Part shown: positions 34,253 through 44,650 of the stretch, piece after piece | Position numbering within the stretch: the first letter of the stretch is position 1 | Layout of the letters: the number at the start of each line of letters is the position of its first letter | From: Peptococcaceae bacterium BICA1-7 | Lineage (GTDB): Bacteria; Bacillota; Desulfotomaculia; Desulfotomaculales; Desulfocucumaceae | Length of the DNA stretch: 64,000 bases | Reading direction: 5' to 3' | Assembly (NCBI GenBank): GCA_000802095.1 | Contig: JUEB01000026.1 | Coordinates: 62,001 to 126,000, forward strand | The notes under the pieces: model-generated | The model's database searches: none | What the model was told of the DNA's origin: nothing | What the model saw: only the letters and a program-made list of their open reading frames with translations | Translations under genes and position numbers: made by a program

Positions 34253-35767
34253 CTATTTCTTTTCCGGCTTTCTGGCCGGCTGTGGCACTGCCTGCCTTAT
34301 CTTTTCTCTGGTTTTTAGAATTGAGGGACGTATATTGATCATGGACACCGGTGTTCTGATCAGCACCCCTTTTAGACCTCCCCAATTAAATGGAATGAGG
34401 GGCCAGAGGTAAGGGACCCCAAAAGACCTGGTCATGGCTAGATAACCTATAAAAATCACAGCTCCAGCTATCAAGCCCGGCAGTCCAAAGGCCGCTGTCA
34501 ATACCAGCAGAAAAATCCTCACCAGCCTGTTGGCCCAGCCCAGCTCATAGCTAGGTGTCAGGAAGGTGCCGATCATGGCTATGGCAACATACATAACCAC
34601 CTCAGAGCTGAACAATCCCACCTCTACGGCTATCTGTCCCAGGAGCAGGGCCGCCACTATGCTTATGCCTGAGGCCAGGGCGGTGGGGGTGTGTATGGTG
34701 GCCATCCTGACCATATCAATAGAGATTTCTGCCATAATAAACTGGAGGAATATGGGTATCTCTCCGGTCTTCTGGGGGCCTATGAATTTAAGCCCGGGCG
34801 GAAGAATATCGGGGTTAATCACGGCCAGGAGCCAGAGGGGAAGAAGGAATATGGATATGGCCACGCCAACGAACCTGAGCCACCTTATATAGATACCAAT
34901 GGTGGGGTTCTGTCTGAATTCCTCGGCATGCTGCAAATGGTGCCAGTAAGTGGCCGGGGTGATCATTATGCTGGGGGATGTGTCCACAATGACCAGCACA
35001 TGCCCCTCCAGAAGGTGAACTGCCGCCACGTCCGGCCGTTCAGTGTACCGCACCTTGGGAAAGGGATTCCAGTAGGAACCGGGAGATATAAGCTCCTCAA
35101 CCGCCTTTTCAGCCATAGGCAGGCCGTCAATTCTTATTTTCTGTAAATTTTCCTTTATATTCTCGACCAGTTGGGGGTTGGCCACATCCTTTATGTAGCA
35201 TAGGACCACATCTGTTTTTGACCGGTCTCCGGCCTGCATAGTCTCCATCCTCAGGCGGGGGTCTCTTATTCTTCTTCTGATGAGCGCGGTATTAAATACC
35301 AGGGTTTCAACAAAACCGTCCCGGGAGCCCCGGACAACCTTTTCCAGGTCGGGCTCTTCGGGCTGGCGGGCTGGATAGGTTCTGGCGTCTATGACGATGG
35401 CCCTGTCCGCGCCGTCTATCAGCAGCACCTGAGGGCCCATGAGAACCTTGTTGACAACATCCTCCAGGCTCTCAGCCTGCTCGACCTCGGTATAGGGAAC
35501 AAAATGGCTGTAAATCTTATCATAGGCATTGATGGATAGCTCTCCGCGCCTTATATCCACCAGTTCCTTTAATATAAGGGTGACAATCTGATCGTTGGTA
35601 AGACCGTCAATAAATAAGAGCGCCACTTTTACGCTGCCTACCGTCATTTCCCGGACAATAACGTCAAAGTTTTCCTTTACCGACATTCTCTCCTGGAGAA
35701 GAGACAGGTTCTTTTCCAGATCAGTGCTAAGGGGAGTCTTGTTAATCTCTCTTTGCTGGTCAGCCAT
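34253..35767 (-). CDS. spoVAF: Spore germination protein SpoVAF (GerA family)
   Basis: GerA-like membrane protein that associates with SpoVA channel subunits in spore germination. About 504 aa: soluble N-terminal half, then five or six membrane helices from about 300 onward (FVGVAISIFLLPLWLLAVI, ASGISIVAALLLGQIAVEVG). ATG at 35765-35767 follows AGGAG by 8 nt. Overlaps spoVAE by 8 nt. Other spoVA genes (AA-AD) are not here. Confidence 0.9.
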   Translation of the reverse strand: MADQQREINKTPLSTDLEKNLSLLQERMSVKENFDVIVREMTVGSVKVALLFIDGLTNDQIVTLILKELVDIRRGELSINAYDKIYSHFVPYTEVEQAESLEDVVNKVLMGPQVLLIDGADRAIVIDARTYPARQPEEPDLEKVVRGSRDGFVETLVFNTALIRRRIRDPRLRMETMQAGDRSKTDVVLCYIKDVANPQLVENIKENLQKIRIDGLPMAEKAVEELISPGSYWNPFPKVRYTERPDVAAVHLLEGHVLVIVDTSPSIMITPATYWHHLQHAEEFRQNPTIGIYIRWLRFVGVAISIFLLPLWLLAVINPDILPPGLKFIGPQKTGEIPIFLQFIMAEISIDMVRMATIHTPTALASGISIVAALLLGQIAVEVGLFSSEVVMYVAIAMIGTFLTPSYELGWANRLVRIFLLVLTAAFGLPGLIAGAVIFIGYLAMTRSFGVPYLWPLIPFNWGGLKGVLIRTPVSMINIRPSILKTREKIRQAVPQPARKPEKK

Positions 35768-36338
35768 GATAACCACTCCTGTTTAGTATTTCCTGCAGAG
35801 CCCTGGTGGTTAGCGGAGCTCCCCGATCGGGGTCGTCAGCCCCGTCCATTTTGCCTATATCGCCGATGCCCACAACTATTGGAAAATTAAGTCCGCTTAA
35901 GCTTTCCACTGTATCGCCGGTAAGCAGGTCCGGAGAAAAAATCTTTTCCCTTCCCGATTTATCCACCGCCGCCTTTGATATGACACCGGAGCTGGTAACC
36001 GAGCAGTCTACATCCACTCCCCCGGCGTATTCAGTATTTGAGGCCACGGCCAAAACTCCCATAACACTTATTTCCGGATGCCCGGCCAGGTATGCTAGTG
36101 CCCTCTCTCCTTTACCCTGTCCCAGATAGCCCTTGTCATCCAGCATAACCACCACCGGGTCATGGGGGGCCTTCTTTATCTGGGCAACCAGCTGCTCTCC
36201 GGAGAGTCTGGTGGGATTACCGGCCGATACAGATATACAGCGGGCTCCTATATTGTGTGCTGCTTTTTCTACAGCTTTTTTCGCTACCAGATCACCATCG
36301 GTGACAAGTATTACACTCCTCCTGATAATTAGCCTCAC
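35760..36338 (-). CDS. spoVAE: Stage V sporulation protein AE
   Basis: 192 aa, soluble, containing VILVTDGDLVAKKAVE at the start, SAGNPTRLSGEQLV and VVVMLDDKGYLGQGKGERAL, hallmarks of the SpoVAEa protein in the dipicolinate-channel operon. It is translationally coupled to spoVAF. Expression late in the forespore under sigma-G would be expected; no clear sigma-G promoter was identified. Confidence 0.88.
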   Translation of the reverse strand: MRLIIRRSVILVTDGDLVAKKAVEKAAHNIGARCISVSAGNPTRLSGEQLVAQIKKAPHDPVVVMLDDKGYLGQGKGERALAYLAGHPEISVMGVLAVASNTEYAGGVDVDCSVTSSGVISKAAVDKSGREKIFSPDLLTGDTVESLSGLNFPIVVGIGDIGKMDGADDPDRGAPLTTRALQEILNRSGYHG

Positions 36339-36415
36339 CCCTCTTTGTCAGCACTTTGTCAGAATTTTCTTTTCAGAAAATATAATTCCCAGGAAGAACT
36401 CCTTTATTCCAGGTA

Positions 36416-36445
36416 AAGGGGCACCCTTTTTAAAGGGTGCCCCTT
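36416..36445. terminator. Hairpin between dodecin and spoVAE
   Basis: 14-bp stem AAGGGGCACCCTTT / AAAGGGTGCCCCTT with a 2-nt loop, 17 nt after the dodecin stop. The downstream T-tract is short, so efficiency is uncertain. Confidence 0.65.
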
Positions 36446-36462
36446 ATTTAATGGCATTTTTA

Positions 36463-36657
36463 TCAGGTTTTGTGGGCAACCTTGAGATTTGCCTTGTACT
36501 CCACTACCCTGCCGTTTTCAACATTGGCGGTAAAGTTAACAATTTCTACACCCACTATTTCATGTAAGGTTTTTGACGCATCGGTCACAGCCGACTGTAC
36601 AGCGTCCTTCCATCCCGCCGTTGATTCCCCTACCATTTCTGTAACCTTAATATGCAT
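36463..36657 (-). CDS. Dodecin
   Basis: Small flavin-storage protein forming a dodecamer. 64 aa from the chosen ATG (MHIKVTEMVGES), preceded by GGGGGG. The aromatic and polar residues of the flavin pocket are in GESTAGWKDAV, with Trp at about 16. Monocistronic between two hairpins and the chemotaxis promoter region. Confidence 0.9.
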   Translation of the reverse strand: MHIKVTEMVGESTAGWKDAVQSAVTDASKTLHEIVGVEIVNFTANVENGRVVEYKANLKVAHKT

Positions 36658-36875
36658 TTTTATCCCCCCGGATTTATTGTGAATATTATAAGCAGGTCTT
36701 GGAAGGCCGCTCACCCGACCAGAGTAGTCAGCTGTCTTTCGGCCTGTTTCCTGCCTGCAGTATAGTATCCCCGGGAAGATTAAAAAAATTCAGTTTCATT
36801 ACATTTTTACCTTTTGCATTATTCATTTATTAACCATAACAAAAAATAACAAATATATGGTAAAAGGAAAGGAAA

Positions 36876-36904
36876 TTGACTTAAATTGTCGAAGTCAAAA
36901 TAAT
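36876..36904 (+). promoter_or_regulatory. Promoter and palindrome upstream of the chemosensory operon
   Basis: -35 TTGACT (36876-36881), 17-bp spacer, -10 AATAAT (36899-36904). The spacer lies inside an inverted repeat TTGACTT-N9-AAGTCAA and contains TTGTCGAA (36886-36893), a match to the Spo0A box core. The rest of the 36658-36985 gap is AT-rich with nothing recognised. Confidence 0.5.
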
Positions 36905-36985
36905 GCATATTTAATTTTACAAAATATTTAGTTATTTATCTGTGCCAGACATTATAATTTGATGTGGGATACGAGGTGAAAGCCA

Positions 36986-39970
36986 TTGCAAAATGCTGAG
37001 TTTATCAGAGATTTTGTTGAAGAGGCCCTGTCTCATGTGGAAGATTTTGAGTCCGGCCTCCTGAAAATGGGTGATCAAAAGGATACAGAAATTGTCAACG
37101 GCATATTCAGGAATGTTCACAGCGTTAAAGGAACAGCCAGTTTTTTTAATCTGAAGAACATTGTCAGCCTTTCTCACACAATGGAGAATCTGCTGGGCGA
37201 AATTAGGAACGGTAAATTGGATATAGACAGAGAACTGGTTGACATACTGCTCTCCGCCAATGACTGTCTGAAGGGCATGATTACAGATGTGGAGGGAAGC
37301 GGATCTGTAGATATTTCCGCTCATGTAGCCAAGCTTACAGAAAAACTGGAAAGTAATGCTCGCAAATATGCTCCACAAAATGATCATAAAAATGTTCACA
37401 AAAATGCTCCCCAAAATAATCATAAAAAGATTAAAAAGGTTGAAGAGCAACAGCCATTAGTAGTGGGAGGTATTATTGAAGAGGCCCTTGGCCGGGGGCA
37501 GAGAGCCTATATTATAAATATTGCTGCCGCCGGAGACCAGGCCGGTATAATTGACAGGGTTAAGGCAATTGGGCAGATAGTGGCCGCGTATGACCAGGAC
37601 GGGCAGGAAAAGGATTTTACCTCGAAAGAGGTTTTCCGTATAGTGATTACCACTGTACTGGAGGAAAGTCTCCTGCCTCTGGCACTGGAAATTTCCGAGG
37701 ATATGGTGGAGGAGATTTTTGATGCATCCGGGCTGAGGGAAACAGAGCCGGCAAGCCCGCCGGCAGTTGTCTCCCCTGATCCTGTGGAAAGGCCGGAAAT
37801 GAACGGTGCCGTGCCCTCTGAACAGCCCATGGATACCGCCCCGCCCAGCCCCCAGGCCGAGGATGGTGACCAGCAGGCCAAAAAGAATCCCCTGATGGCT
37901 GTAGATGAAACAATAAGGGTGCATATAACCCTTTTAAACGATCTTCTGGACCTGGCCAGTGAGATGGTGTTGGGCAGAAATCAGCTACTGCGTATACTTG
38001 ATGCGCACCGTAAAGATATAGCGGGGATTAACTCCGTTCTTCAGAATATTGACGGAATTACCACCGAGCTTCAGGAAAAAATTATGCAGACCAGAATGCA
38101 GCCGGTGGCCAAGGTTTTTAATAAATTTCCCAGGATTATTCGTGAGCTGTCCAAAAAAATGGGCAAGGAAATAAGCCTGCAGATTGAGGGCGCCGATGTT
38201 GAGCTGGACAAATCAATAATAGAAGCGCTGGGGGACCCTCTTACACACCTGGTGCGCAACGCTGTTGACCATGGCATAGAGGCGCCGGACGTCCGTGAGG
38301 CAGGCGGCAAGACAAGGACCGGAAATATTGATCTGAGGGCGTATCACGAAGGCGGCCACGTTAATATAGACATTACTGATGACGGTATGGGGATAGATAC
38401 TGAGATCATCAAGACAAAGGCACTTGAAAAAGGAATAATAAATCTTTCAGAGATTCCCATGATGGGAGAGAGAGAATTTCTTGAGCTTCTTTTCCGGCCA
38501 GGCTTCTCAACCGCAGAAAAGATTACCGATGTGTCCGGAAGAGGCGTGGGCATGGATGTGGTCAAAACAAATATTGAAAAACTGGGCGGAACCATGGAAA
38601 TAATGACCACACCCGGAAGAAAAACCACCTTCAGGCTTACGCTCCCCCTCACTCTGGCCATTATTTCATCACTGGTGGTGGAGGTGGAAGGTCAGAAATT
38701 TGCCCTGCCCCAGGTAAACCTGCAGGGTCTTATCCGGATAAAGCCAGGGGACTATACCAGAAAGATTGAAAATATAAAGGGCTCGGATGTTCTCCGGCAC
38801 AGGGGAAAGCTTTTGCCTGTTATTCACCTGGCCGAGGTGCTGGGCCGGGAAAAAAGAGATTTCAACACCGAGAGTATAATAAGGGTGCTGGTGATCAAGA
38901 GCGGGTCAAAGCTGTTCGGCCTGGTGGTGGATACCATTCATGACGGAGAGGAAATACTGGTCAAGCCCCTGCCGCGCTTTTTAAATGACTGTCACTGCTA
39001 TTCAGGGGTAACTATTATGGGAGATGGCCGAACGGCCATGATACTTGATCCGGAGGGGATTATTTCCAGGGCCGGACTCAGATTTATGGATGAAATGAGG
39101 GATATTGCCTCCAAGGAAGCGTTAGCTTCAGACTACAGCCTTACCGAATCCCAAAACCTGCTTCTGTTTAAATGCTCCGGGCCCGAGACACTGGGCATTG
39201 ACCTGTCCATGGTGGCCAGGGTGGAAAAAATACACTCCAGCCAGATAGAGACCATTGGAAACAGGGAGTATATACAATTTAGAGGTGAGGCGGTTCGCAT
39301 TATACGCCCGGAGAATTACCTCCCTATAAGTCACAGCGCAAACAGCTGTGAGAGGCTTTATGTAATTATCCCAAAGCTGGTTGAGGGTCAGGTGGGCATA
39401 CTGATCGAAAAGATAATAGATACCATGGAGGCCGAAATAAAATTTAACAAGGAAGACATGAAGGCCAGAGGTCTTGTGGGATCGGCCATTCTGGACAACA
39501 GGATTGTTTTGTTTATCAATATGTATGAGCTTTTCGAAATGGCTGAGCCCAAAAAGGCCAGCGCTCCGGCAGAGATTAAAGAGACCAGTGCAAGTAAAAC
39601 AGTTCTTTTGGCTGAGGACACTCCTTTTTTTATCAAGATGGAAAAGAAGTACCTGGAGTCTGCGGGCTATAAAGTATTGGCCGCCCCGAACGGAAAAGAG
39701 GCCTGGAAATTACTTCAGGAAAATAATGTTGATGCCGTGGTTAGTGATATTGAGATGCCTATTATGGACGGCTATGAGTTGGTCAGGAAAATTCGCGCCG
39801 ACCAGAGACTGGCCAACCTTCCTGTTATAGCGGTGACCTCAAGGGCTGATAAGCCAAGCGTACAGAGGGGCATGGAGGCGGGGTTTGATTTTTACGAAGT
39901 CAAGCTTGACCGGGAACGATTGCTGGAAAAATTGGAGATGGCCTTAGAAAAAAGGGGTGATGCTGTATAA
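36986..39970 (+). CDS. cheA: Hybrid CheA histidine kinase with two CheW domains and a receiver
   Basis: Central kinase of a chemosensory array, 994 aa. Hpt domain at 1-110 with phospho-accepting His45 (VHSVKGTASFF). A low-complexity Asn/His/Lys linker lies near 128-150. Dimerisation helices about 308-370, ATPase 380-555 (VRNAVDHG, DDGMGID, GRGVGMDVV). Two CheW-like domains follow, about 555-700 and 715-855, then a receiver about 870-990 with Asp near 923 (SDIEMPIMDG). The usual KP pair near 970 reads VKLD, so the proline is lost. TTG start with GAGGTG upstream. The terminal receiver suggests a phosphate sink or internal feedback. Confidence 0.92.
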   Translation: MQNAEFIRDFVEEALSHVEDFESGLLKMGDQKDTEIVNGIFRNVHSVKGTASFFNLKNIVSLSHTMENLLGEIRNGKLDIDRELVDILLSANDCLKGMITDVEGSGSVDISAHVAKLTEKLESNARKYAPQNDHKNVHKNAPQNNHKKIKKVEEQQPLVVGGIIEEALGRGQRAYIINIAAAGDQAGIIDRVKAIGQIVAAYDQDGQEKDFTSKEVFRIVITTVLEESLLPLALEISEDMVEEIFDASGLRETEPASPPAVVSPDPVERPEMNGAVPSEQPMDTAPPSPQAEDGDQQAKKNPLMAVDETIRVHITLLNDLLDLASEMVLGRNQLLRILDAHRKDIAGINSVLQNIDGITTELQEKIMQTRMQPVAKVFNKFPRIIRELSKKMGKEISLQIEGADVELDKSIIEALGDPLTHLVRNAVDHGIEAPDVREAGGKTRTGNIDLRAYHEGGHVNIDITDDGMGIDTEIIKTKALEKGIINLSEIPMMGEREFLELLFRPGFSTAEKITDVSGRGVGMDVVKTNIEKLGGTMEIMTTPGRKTTFRLTLPLTLAIISSLVVEVEGQKFALPQVNLQGLIRIKPGDYTRKIENIKGSDVLRHRGKLLPVIHLAEVLGREKRDFNTESIIRVLVIKSGSKLFGLVVDTIHDGEEILVKPLPRFLNDCHCYSGVTIMGDGRTAMILDPEGIISRAGLRFMDEMRDIASKEALASDYSLTESQNLLLFKCSGPETLGIDLSMVARVEKIHSSQIETIGNREYIQFRGEAVRIIRPENYLPISHSANSCERLYVIIPKLVEGQVGILIEKIIDTMEAEIKFNKEDMKARGLVGSAILDNRIVLFINMYELFEMAEPKKASAPAEIKETSASKTVLLAEDTPFFIKMEKKYLESAGYKVLAAPNGKEAWKLLQENNVDAVVSDIEMPIMDGYELVRKIRADQRLANLPVIAVTSRADKPSVQRGMEAGFDFYEVKLDRERLLEKLEMALEKRGDAV

Positions 39971-39978
39971 ATGGCAAA

Positions 39979-40395
39979 GTGCTTACTTTTTACATGGGTG
40001 GATACCTTTTCGGTATAGACATACTGTCGGTTAAAGAGATTAACCGCAACGTGGATTATACACCGGTGCCCGATGCCCCGCCGCACATAGTAGGTCTTTT
40101 AAACATGAGGGGACAGGTGGTGACCCTTATTGATCTGGCGGGACTTATGGGCTACCGTCTGAACTCCGGAACCGGCAAGGCAACCTGCATTATATTAAAA
40201 AACAGTCCTGAAAAGCAGGATTATATAGGATTCTTTATAGATTACCCGGGGTCAGTGATAGACATAGACGATGGCAGCTGTGAGCCGCCCCCGCCCAATG
40301 TCAGTATTATGGAAAACAAATTTGTGGATCAGATCGTCAAGCTTGAGGAGGGCCTCCTGTTGATAATTAATAATTGTGCCATTTATGAGCAGTAG
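39979..40395 (+). CDS. cheW: CheW adaptor protein
   Basis: Couples CheA to the receptor. LTFYMGGYLFGIDILSVKEINR is the usual opening and HIVGLLNMRGQVVTLIDLA the core strand pair. The first in-frame start is GTG at 39979, without a near ribosome site. An ATG at 39971 would give MAK and enter this frame only with one extra A in the AAA run at 39976-39978. Follows cheA by 8 nt. Confidence 0.85.
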   Translation: MLTFYMGGYLFGIDILSVKEINRNVDYTPVPDAPPHIVGLLNMRGQVVTLIDLAGLMGYRLNSGTGKATCIILKNSPEKQDYIGFFIDYPGSVIDIDDGSCEPPPPNVSIMENKFVDQIVKLEEGLLLIINNCAIYEQ

Positions 40396-40425
40396 ACTGA
40401 TTAAATATTGAGGGAGGTTGTCTTG

Positions 40426-42699
40426 TTGAGCTTAAAGGTAAAGCTTATTGTTATAAATATAGTTATCCTTATGGTTGCCGTATCTATATCAACTGCTTTC
40501 AGCTATCTGAACGCTAAAAAATTACTGCTTGGCGGTGTGGAAGAAAACATAACAGCCCTGGCGGTTTCCTCCAGCAAGGAAGTGGGGCTTTGGCTTGATG
40601 GAAGGAGGTCCGAGGTTTCCACAATGGCCAATAATCCAATGCTTGTTTCCGGGAGCCCAAGGGCTAAAATGGATTATTTGATGGCGGAGCTGAAGAGGAA
40701 TAATCTGTATGAAACATTTTTTATCGCCGACGAAAAGGGTAACTACAGTATAACCTCGGGTACTCCCGGGAATGTGAAGGACAGGGACTACTTTATAAAT
40801 GTAATGCAGACAGGGGAAACAGTGGTATCCAACCCGGTAGTGTCCAGGGCAACCGGCCAGACAGTTATTGTGGTGGCCTCACCAGTAAAGAAGAACGGCA
40901 GAATCATTGGCATGCTGGGGGGAACTGTTTCCATCACCGGCCTTTCCCAAAGGCTGGCCTCCATTAAGTCCGGCCAAACCGGGTATGCATATATGGTGCA
41001 GAGTGACGGGCTGATAATCGCCCACCCCGACCAGGGAGTGCTGATGAAGCTTAACCCTTTAACAGACAGCGGGATTGATCCAAGATTAAAAGAAACGGTG
41101 CAAAATGTAATAGCCGGCCAAACATCGGTAAACAGATACTTATTTAATGATATAGATAAGTATGTTGCCTACGCCCCTGTTCCCGGGGTTAACTGGGGAA
41201 TAATGGTTAATGTTCCGGTGGCCGAGGTTACCACCCAGCTGACCAGCCTGCCCATAGTAGCCTCTGTGGTGGCCATTATTGTTGCGCTGATCAGCGCACT
41301 GGTGTCGTACCTGTTACTGGCCAGGATGGTCAGCCGGCCCATAGAAAAAATACAAAAGCTTATGGCCAGGGCCGAGGTAGGTGATTTAACAGTGCGGGGA
41401 GAGGTCCTGTCTGAGGATGAGATCGGTCAGCTTACACAGTCCTTTAACCATCTGATGGAAAAAATACGGGGTATGCTGGTTGATATAAGGAACAGCGCGG
41501 TGACCATCAATAAATCTCTGGCTATAATGTATGGCAAGGCCAGCCATATGGCCTCCAGCAATCAGTCCATGAAGGGCCGGATAAATGAAATTAATTATTC
41601 AGCTGAATTGATTTCAGAAAATATAGCCGGCACAGCCTCCACCTCGTCTGAAACAAGCAGCTACATACAAATGAACGCCCAGGCGCTGGAAGACATGTAC
41701 AGCAGCGTGCAGAGACTGGCCTCGGCGTCGGAAGAGATTTCGGCCAGCGTTGACCAGGTAAGCACCGGGGTGGAGCAGAATTCTGAAAGCATCAACAGCA
41801 TCTCAGTGTCAGCCCAGGACATGTCTTTGTCTGTAAACAGCGTGGCCGCAGCTGTCAAGGAGATCAACATATCCTTAAATGAGGTCAGCCGGAATTGTGA
41901 GAGGTCTATACAAATTACCGACAATGCCGGGGTAAGGGCCGGAGAGACAAATGAGATAATAGAAAACTTAAGCCAGTCCTCCAGGCAGATTGGAAAAATT
42001 GTAAATGTTATCAACGATATTGCCGAGCAAACTAAAATGTTGGCGCTTAATGCAGCCATTGAGGCAGCGGGGGCCGGAGAGGCGGGCAAGGGCTTTGCCG
42101 TGGTGGCCAACGAGGTTAAGGAACTGGCCAAACAGACCGCCGAGGCCACCGATGAAATAAGCAGCCAGATAGAAGTAATGCAGAACAGTATGGGCGCGGC
42201 GGTGAAATCGGTGGGAACAATAACCCAGGTGATTGAAGAAATAACAGACATAACCAATACCATAGCCTCAGCTGTAACAGAACAATCCTCTTCCACCGGT
42301 GAAATATCCAAATCTGTGGTGCTTTCAGCGGAAAAGGTAAACCTGATCACCCGGGAAATAGCTGAGGTGGCCGAGAACGCCAGGCATGCTGCCCTAAACA
42401 TTGATGAAACCTCCAAGGGACTGCAGGATGTAGCGCGCTCAATAAATGACCTGTCACTTTCAGCCAATAATGCCACCGAGAATACCACCAGAGCCTCGGA
42501 AAAAGTGGCCCTGGTAGCCAGTGACGCCTCGGAGATTTCACGGGGTGCGGTGGAAATAGCCCAGAGTCTGCAGGAAATAAACCAGTTTTCCAACGAAACA
42601 GCCGCCGGCGCCGAGGAAGTCAGCATGTCCGCCAAGGAACTGGCGGACATGGCAAAAAAGATGGAGAACCAGATTACACAGTTTAAAGTGGACAAATAG
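40426..42699 (+). CDS. Methyl-accepting chemotaxis protein with dCache sensor
   Basis: Transmembrane receptor, about 757 aa. First helix at about 5-27, an extracellular dCache domain to about 275 ([20 protein letters not shown] and [14 protein letters not shown] are typical), second helix near 280-300, HAMP near 300-355, then the signalling domain with hairpin tip [31 protein letters not shown] at 40426 with GGGAGG 8 nt upstream was chosen. The ligand is unknown; dCache domains often bind amino or carboxylic acids. It is the only receptor in the operon. Confidence 0.92.
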   Translation: MSLKVKLIVINIVILMVAVSISTAFSYLNAKKLLLGGVEENITALAVSSSKEVGLWLDGRRSEVSTMANNPMLVSGSPRAKMDYLMAELKRNNLYETFFIADEKGNYSITSGTPGNVKDRDYFINVMQTGETVVSNPVVSRATGQTVIVVASPVKKNGRIIGMLGGTVSITGLSQRLASIKSGQTGYAYMVQSDGLIIAHPDQGVLMKLNPLTDSGIDPRLKETVQNVIAGQTSVNRYLFNDIDKYVAYAPVPGVNWGIMVNVPVAEVTTQLTSLPIVASVVAIIVALISALVSYLLLARMVSRPIEKIQKLMARAEVGDLTVRGEVLSEDEIGQLTQSFNHLMEKIRGMLVDIRNSAVTINKSLAIMYGKASHMASSNQSMKGRINEINYSAELISENIAGTASTSSETSSYIQMNAQALEDMYSSVQRLASASEEISASVDQVSTGVEQNSESINSISVSAQDMSLSVNSVAAAVKEINISLNEVSRNCERSIQITDNAGVRAGETNEIIENLSQSSRQIGKIVNVINDIAEQTKMLALNAAIEAAGAGEAGKGFAVVANEVKELAKQTAEATDEISSQIEVMQNSMGAAVKSVGTITQVIEEITDITNTIASAVTEQSSSTGEISKSVVLSAEKVNLITREIAEVAENARHAALNIDETSKGLQDVARSINDLSLSANNATENTTRASEKVALVASDASEISRGAVEIAQSLQEINQFSNETAAGAEEVSMSAKELADMAKKMENQITQFKVDK

Positions 42700-42730
42700 G
42701 TGACAATTAAAATGAGTGGCTGGTGCATAA

Positions 42731-43804
42731 TTGGATAAGCTTAATATTCTAATAATCGACAAATCACGTTTCTATAAAGATATGCTTGTACGGGCAGTTG
42801 ATAGCACAGGGTTGGGAGTGGTCACCCAGTTTGCCCCGGATGAGCTTACGGCTATGGAAAAACTGAAAAATTCCAGTATTGATGTAGTGCTTTATGATAT
42901 ACAGAAAGAAAAGGAGTCCTCCTTTTTAATTAAAAAGAGTTATCCGGAAGTCAGTCTAATACTGATGCTTCCGGACAAAGAAGAAAGCAAAAGGCCGAAC
43001 CTTGCAGGCGGGCAGGATTTTATAATAAAGCCAGGCCCTCATAATCCTGAAATAGGCGAGGAAAGCATCAGAAAGCAGCTGCTGGGCCTTTTCACAATGA
43101 TTATTACCGGAAGATATACCAATGACGGCGGTAACGGACTGGGCGGCAAAAAGTCACCTCAGGTGATTGTGGAAGAGCCAGTAAAAACATTTGTTAAAAA
43201 AGTTCCTGCCTATATAGATCTTATTGTTATTGCCTCTTCCACAGGAGGCCCCAGCGCACTTGAAACAGTATTGAAAAAACTGCCCGGCAGTCTGGACAGG
43301 CCGGTATTGGTTGTTCAGCACATGCCCGGGGAATTGACCGGGAGAATGGCGCGATCGCTGGATAAAAAATGCCCCCTGACCGTGAAAGAGGCCGGTGAAG
43401 GGTGCAGGATGATTCCCGGTACAGTGCTGATAGCTCCCGGCGGATATCATATGACCGTCGGACCGGGAAAGTCCCGAAGCCTGGAAATAAAGCTGGATTC
43501 CTCAAACCCTGTTAATGGTGTGAGACCTTCCGCCGATGTGCTTTTTGAATCAATTGCCAGACATTGCAGTGGAAAAGGAATTCTGGCAGTTATACTAACG
43601 GGTATGGGTAGCGACGGTATGAGGGGTGTAAGTGAGGTAAAGAAACACTGTGAGTGTTACTGTATAACCCAGAGTGAAAAAACCTGTGTGGTGTACGGTA
43701 TGCCTAAAAGCGTGGTAAACGCAGGGCTGTCGGATGCAGTTGCGGACCTCGAGAGCGTACCTTTATCGATGATGAATATAATATCCGGCAGGGGTAATTT
43801 ATGA
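42731..43804 (+). CDS. cheB: CheB protein-glutamate methylesterase
   Basis: Removes methyl groups from the receptor when phosphorylated. Receiver at 1-105 with Asp56 and Lys100-Pro101, then an Arg/Lys linker, and the esterase from 160: Ser170 in ASSTGGP, His197 in VQHMPG, Asp near 289 in TGMGSDGM. The receiver lacks the normal MPxMDG after the Asp. TTG start with a weak ribosome site; overlaps cheR by 4 nt. Confidence 0.92.
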   Translation: MDKLNILIIDKSRFYKDMLVRAVDSTGLGVVTQFAPDELTAMEKLKNSSIDVVLYDIQKEKESSFLIKKSYPEVSLILMLPDKEESKRPNLAGGQDFIIKPGPHNPEIGEESIRKQLLGLFTMIITGRYTNDGGNGLGGKKSPQVIVEEPVKTFVKKVPAYIDLIVIASSTGGPSALETVLKKLPGSLDRPVLVVQHMPGELTGRMARSLDKKCPLTVKEAGEGCRMIPGTVLIAPGGYHMTVGPGKSRSLEIKLDSSNPVNGVRPSADVLFESIARHCSGKGILAVILTGMGSDGMRGVSEVKKHCECYCITQSEKTCVVYGMPKSVVNAGLSDAVADLESVPLSMMNIISGRGNL

Positions 43805-44646
43805 GTATTAGCCTATCCAGGGAAGAATTCAGCCTCATGCAAAAATTTATAAACCACCACAGCGGCATTCTTATAACTTCAGATAAAGCCTATCTCATAG
43901 AGAGCAGACTTTCAAGGCTGGTTATGGAAACCGGCGCCAGGAGTTTTTATGGGCTGTACAGAATTTTAGAAAACAATAACCCCATAATAAGGCAAAAGGT
44001 GATAGATGCCATAACTACCCATGAAACTCACTGGTTCAGAGACAGGACCCCCTGGCTTATACTGGAGGAAGTGCTGCTTCCCTCGTATATTGACCAAATA
44101 AGGAAAGGTTTGCGTAAAGAGGTTAATATATGGAGCGCTGCCTGCTCTTCCGGTCAGGAGCCCTATTCCATAGCCATGTGTATACATAGCTATCTTGAAA
44201 ATATGAATATTGATGATGTTGCCCTGGGAAATTTTAAAATAACCGCCACCGACATATCAGAAGCTGTTCTGGAAACTGCCAGATCGGGGTGCTATGACGG
44301 AATATCTGTTGAAAGAGGACTGGGTCCCGGGTATCTTGAGAAATACTTTCATAAAAGTGGACCATCCTGGATTATAAAGGATAGAATAAAAGACTGTGTA
44401 AAATTTAAGCAGCTCAACCTGGCAGACAGTCTTTCCACAACCGGCCAGTTTGATGTGGTATTTTGCCGCTATGTAATGATATACTTTTCCGATAAGGCCA
44501 AGAAAATACTGATGAAAAAGGTGTCATCCTCTCTTTTTCCGGGTGGGGTAATGTTTTTGGGAAACTCCGAACTATTAAGCAGTGATGAAGGTTCTTTTAA
44601 ACAACTGACCTATAAAAACCAAACCTATTATTGTGTTAGGAGTTGA
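43801..44646 (+). CDS. cheR: CheR chemotaxis methyltransferase
   Basis: SAM-dependent methylation of receptor glutamates. N-terminal helical domain to about 75, THETHWFRD near 76-84, SAM motif WSAACSSGQEPYSIAM near 111-126, and FCRYVMIYF near 221-229. 281 aa is standard. ATG overlaps the cheB stop. Confidence 0.94.
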   Translation: MSISLSREEFSLMQKFINHHSGILITSDKAYLIESRLSRLVMETGARSFYGLYRILENNNPIIRQKVIDAITTHETHWFRDRTPWLILEEVLLPSYIDQIRKGLRKEVNIWSAACSSGQEPYSIAMCIHSYLENMNIDDVALGNFKITATDISEAVLETARSGCYDGISVERGLGPGYLEKYFHKSGPSWIIKDRIKDCVKFKQLNLADSLSTTGQFDVVFCRYVMIYFSDKAKKILMKKVSSSLFPGGVMFLGNSELLSSDEGSFKQLTYKNQTYYCVRS

Positions 44647-44650
44647 TCTG

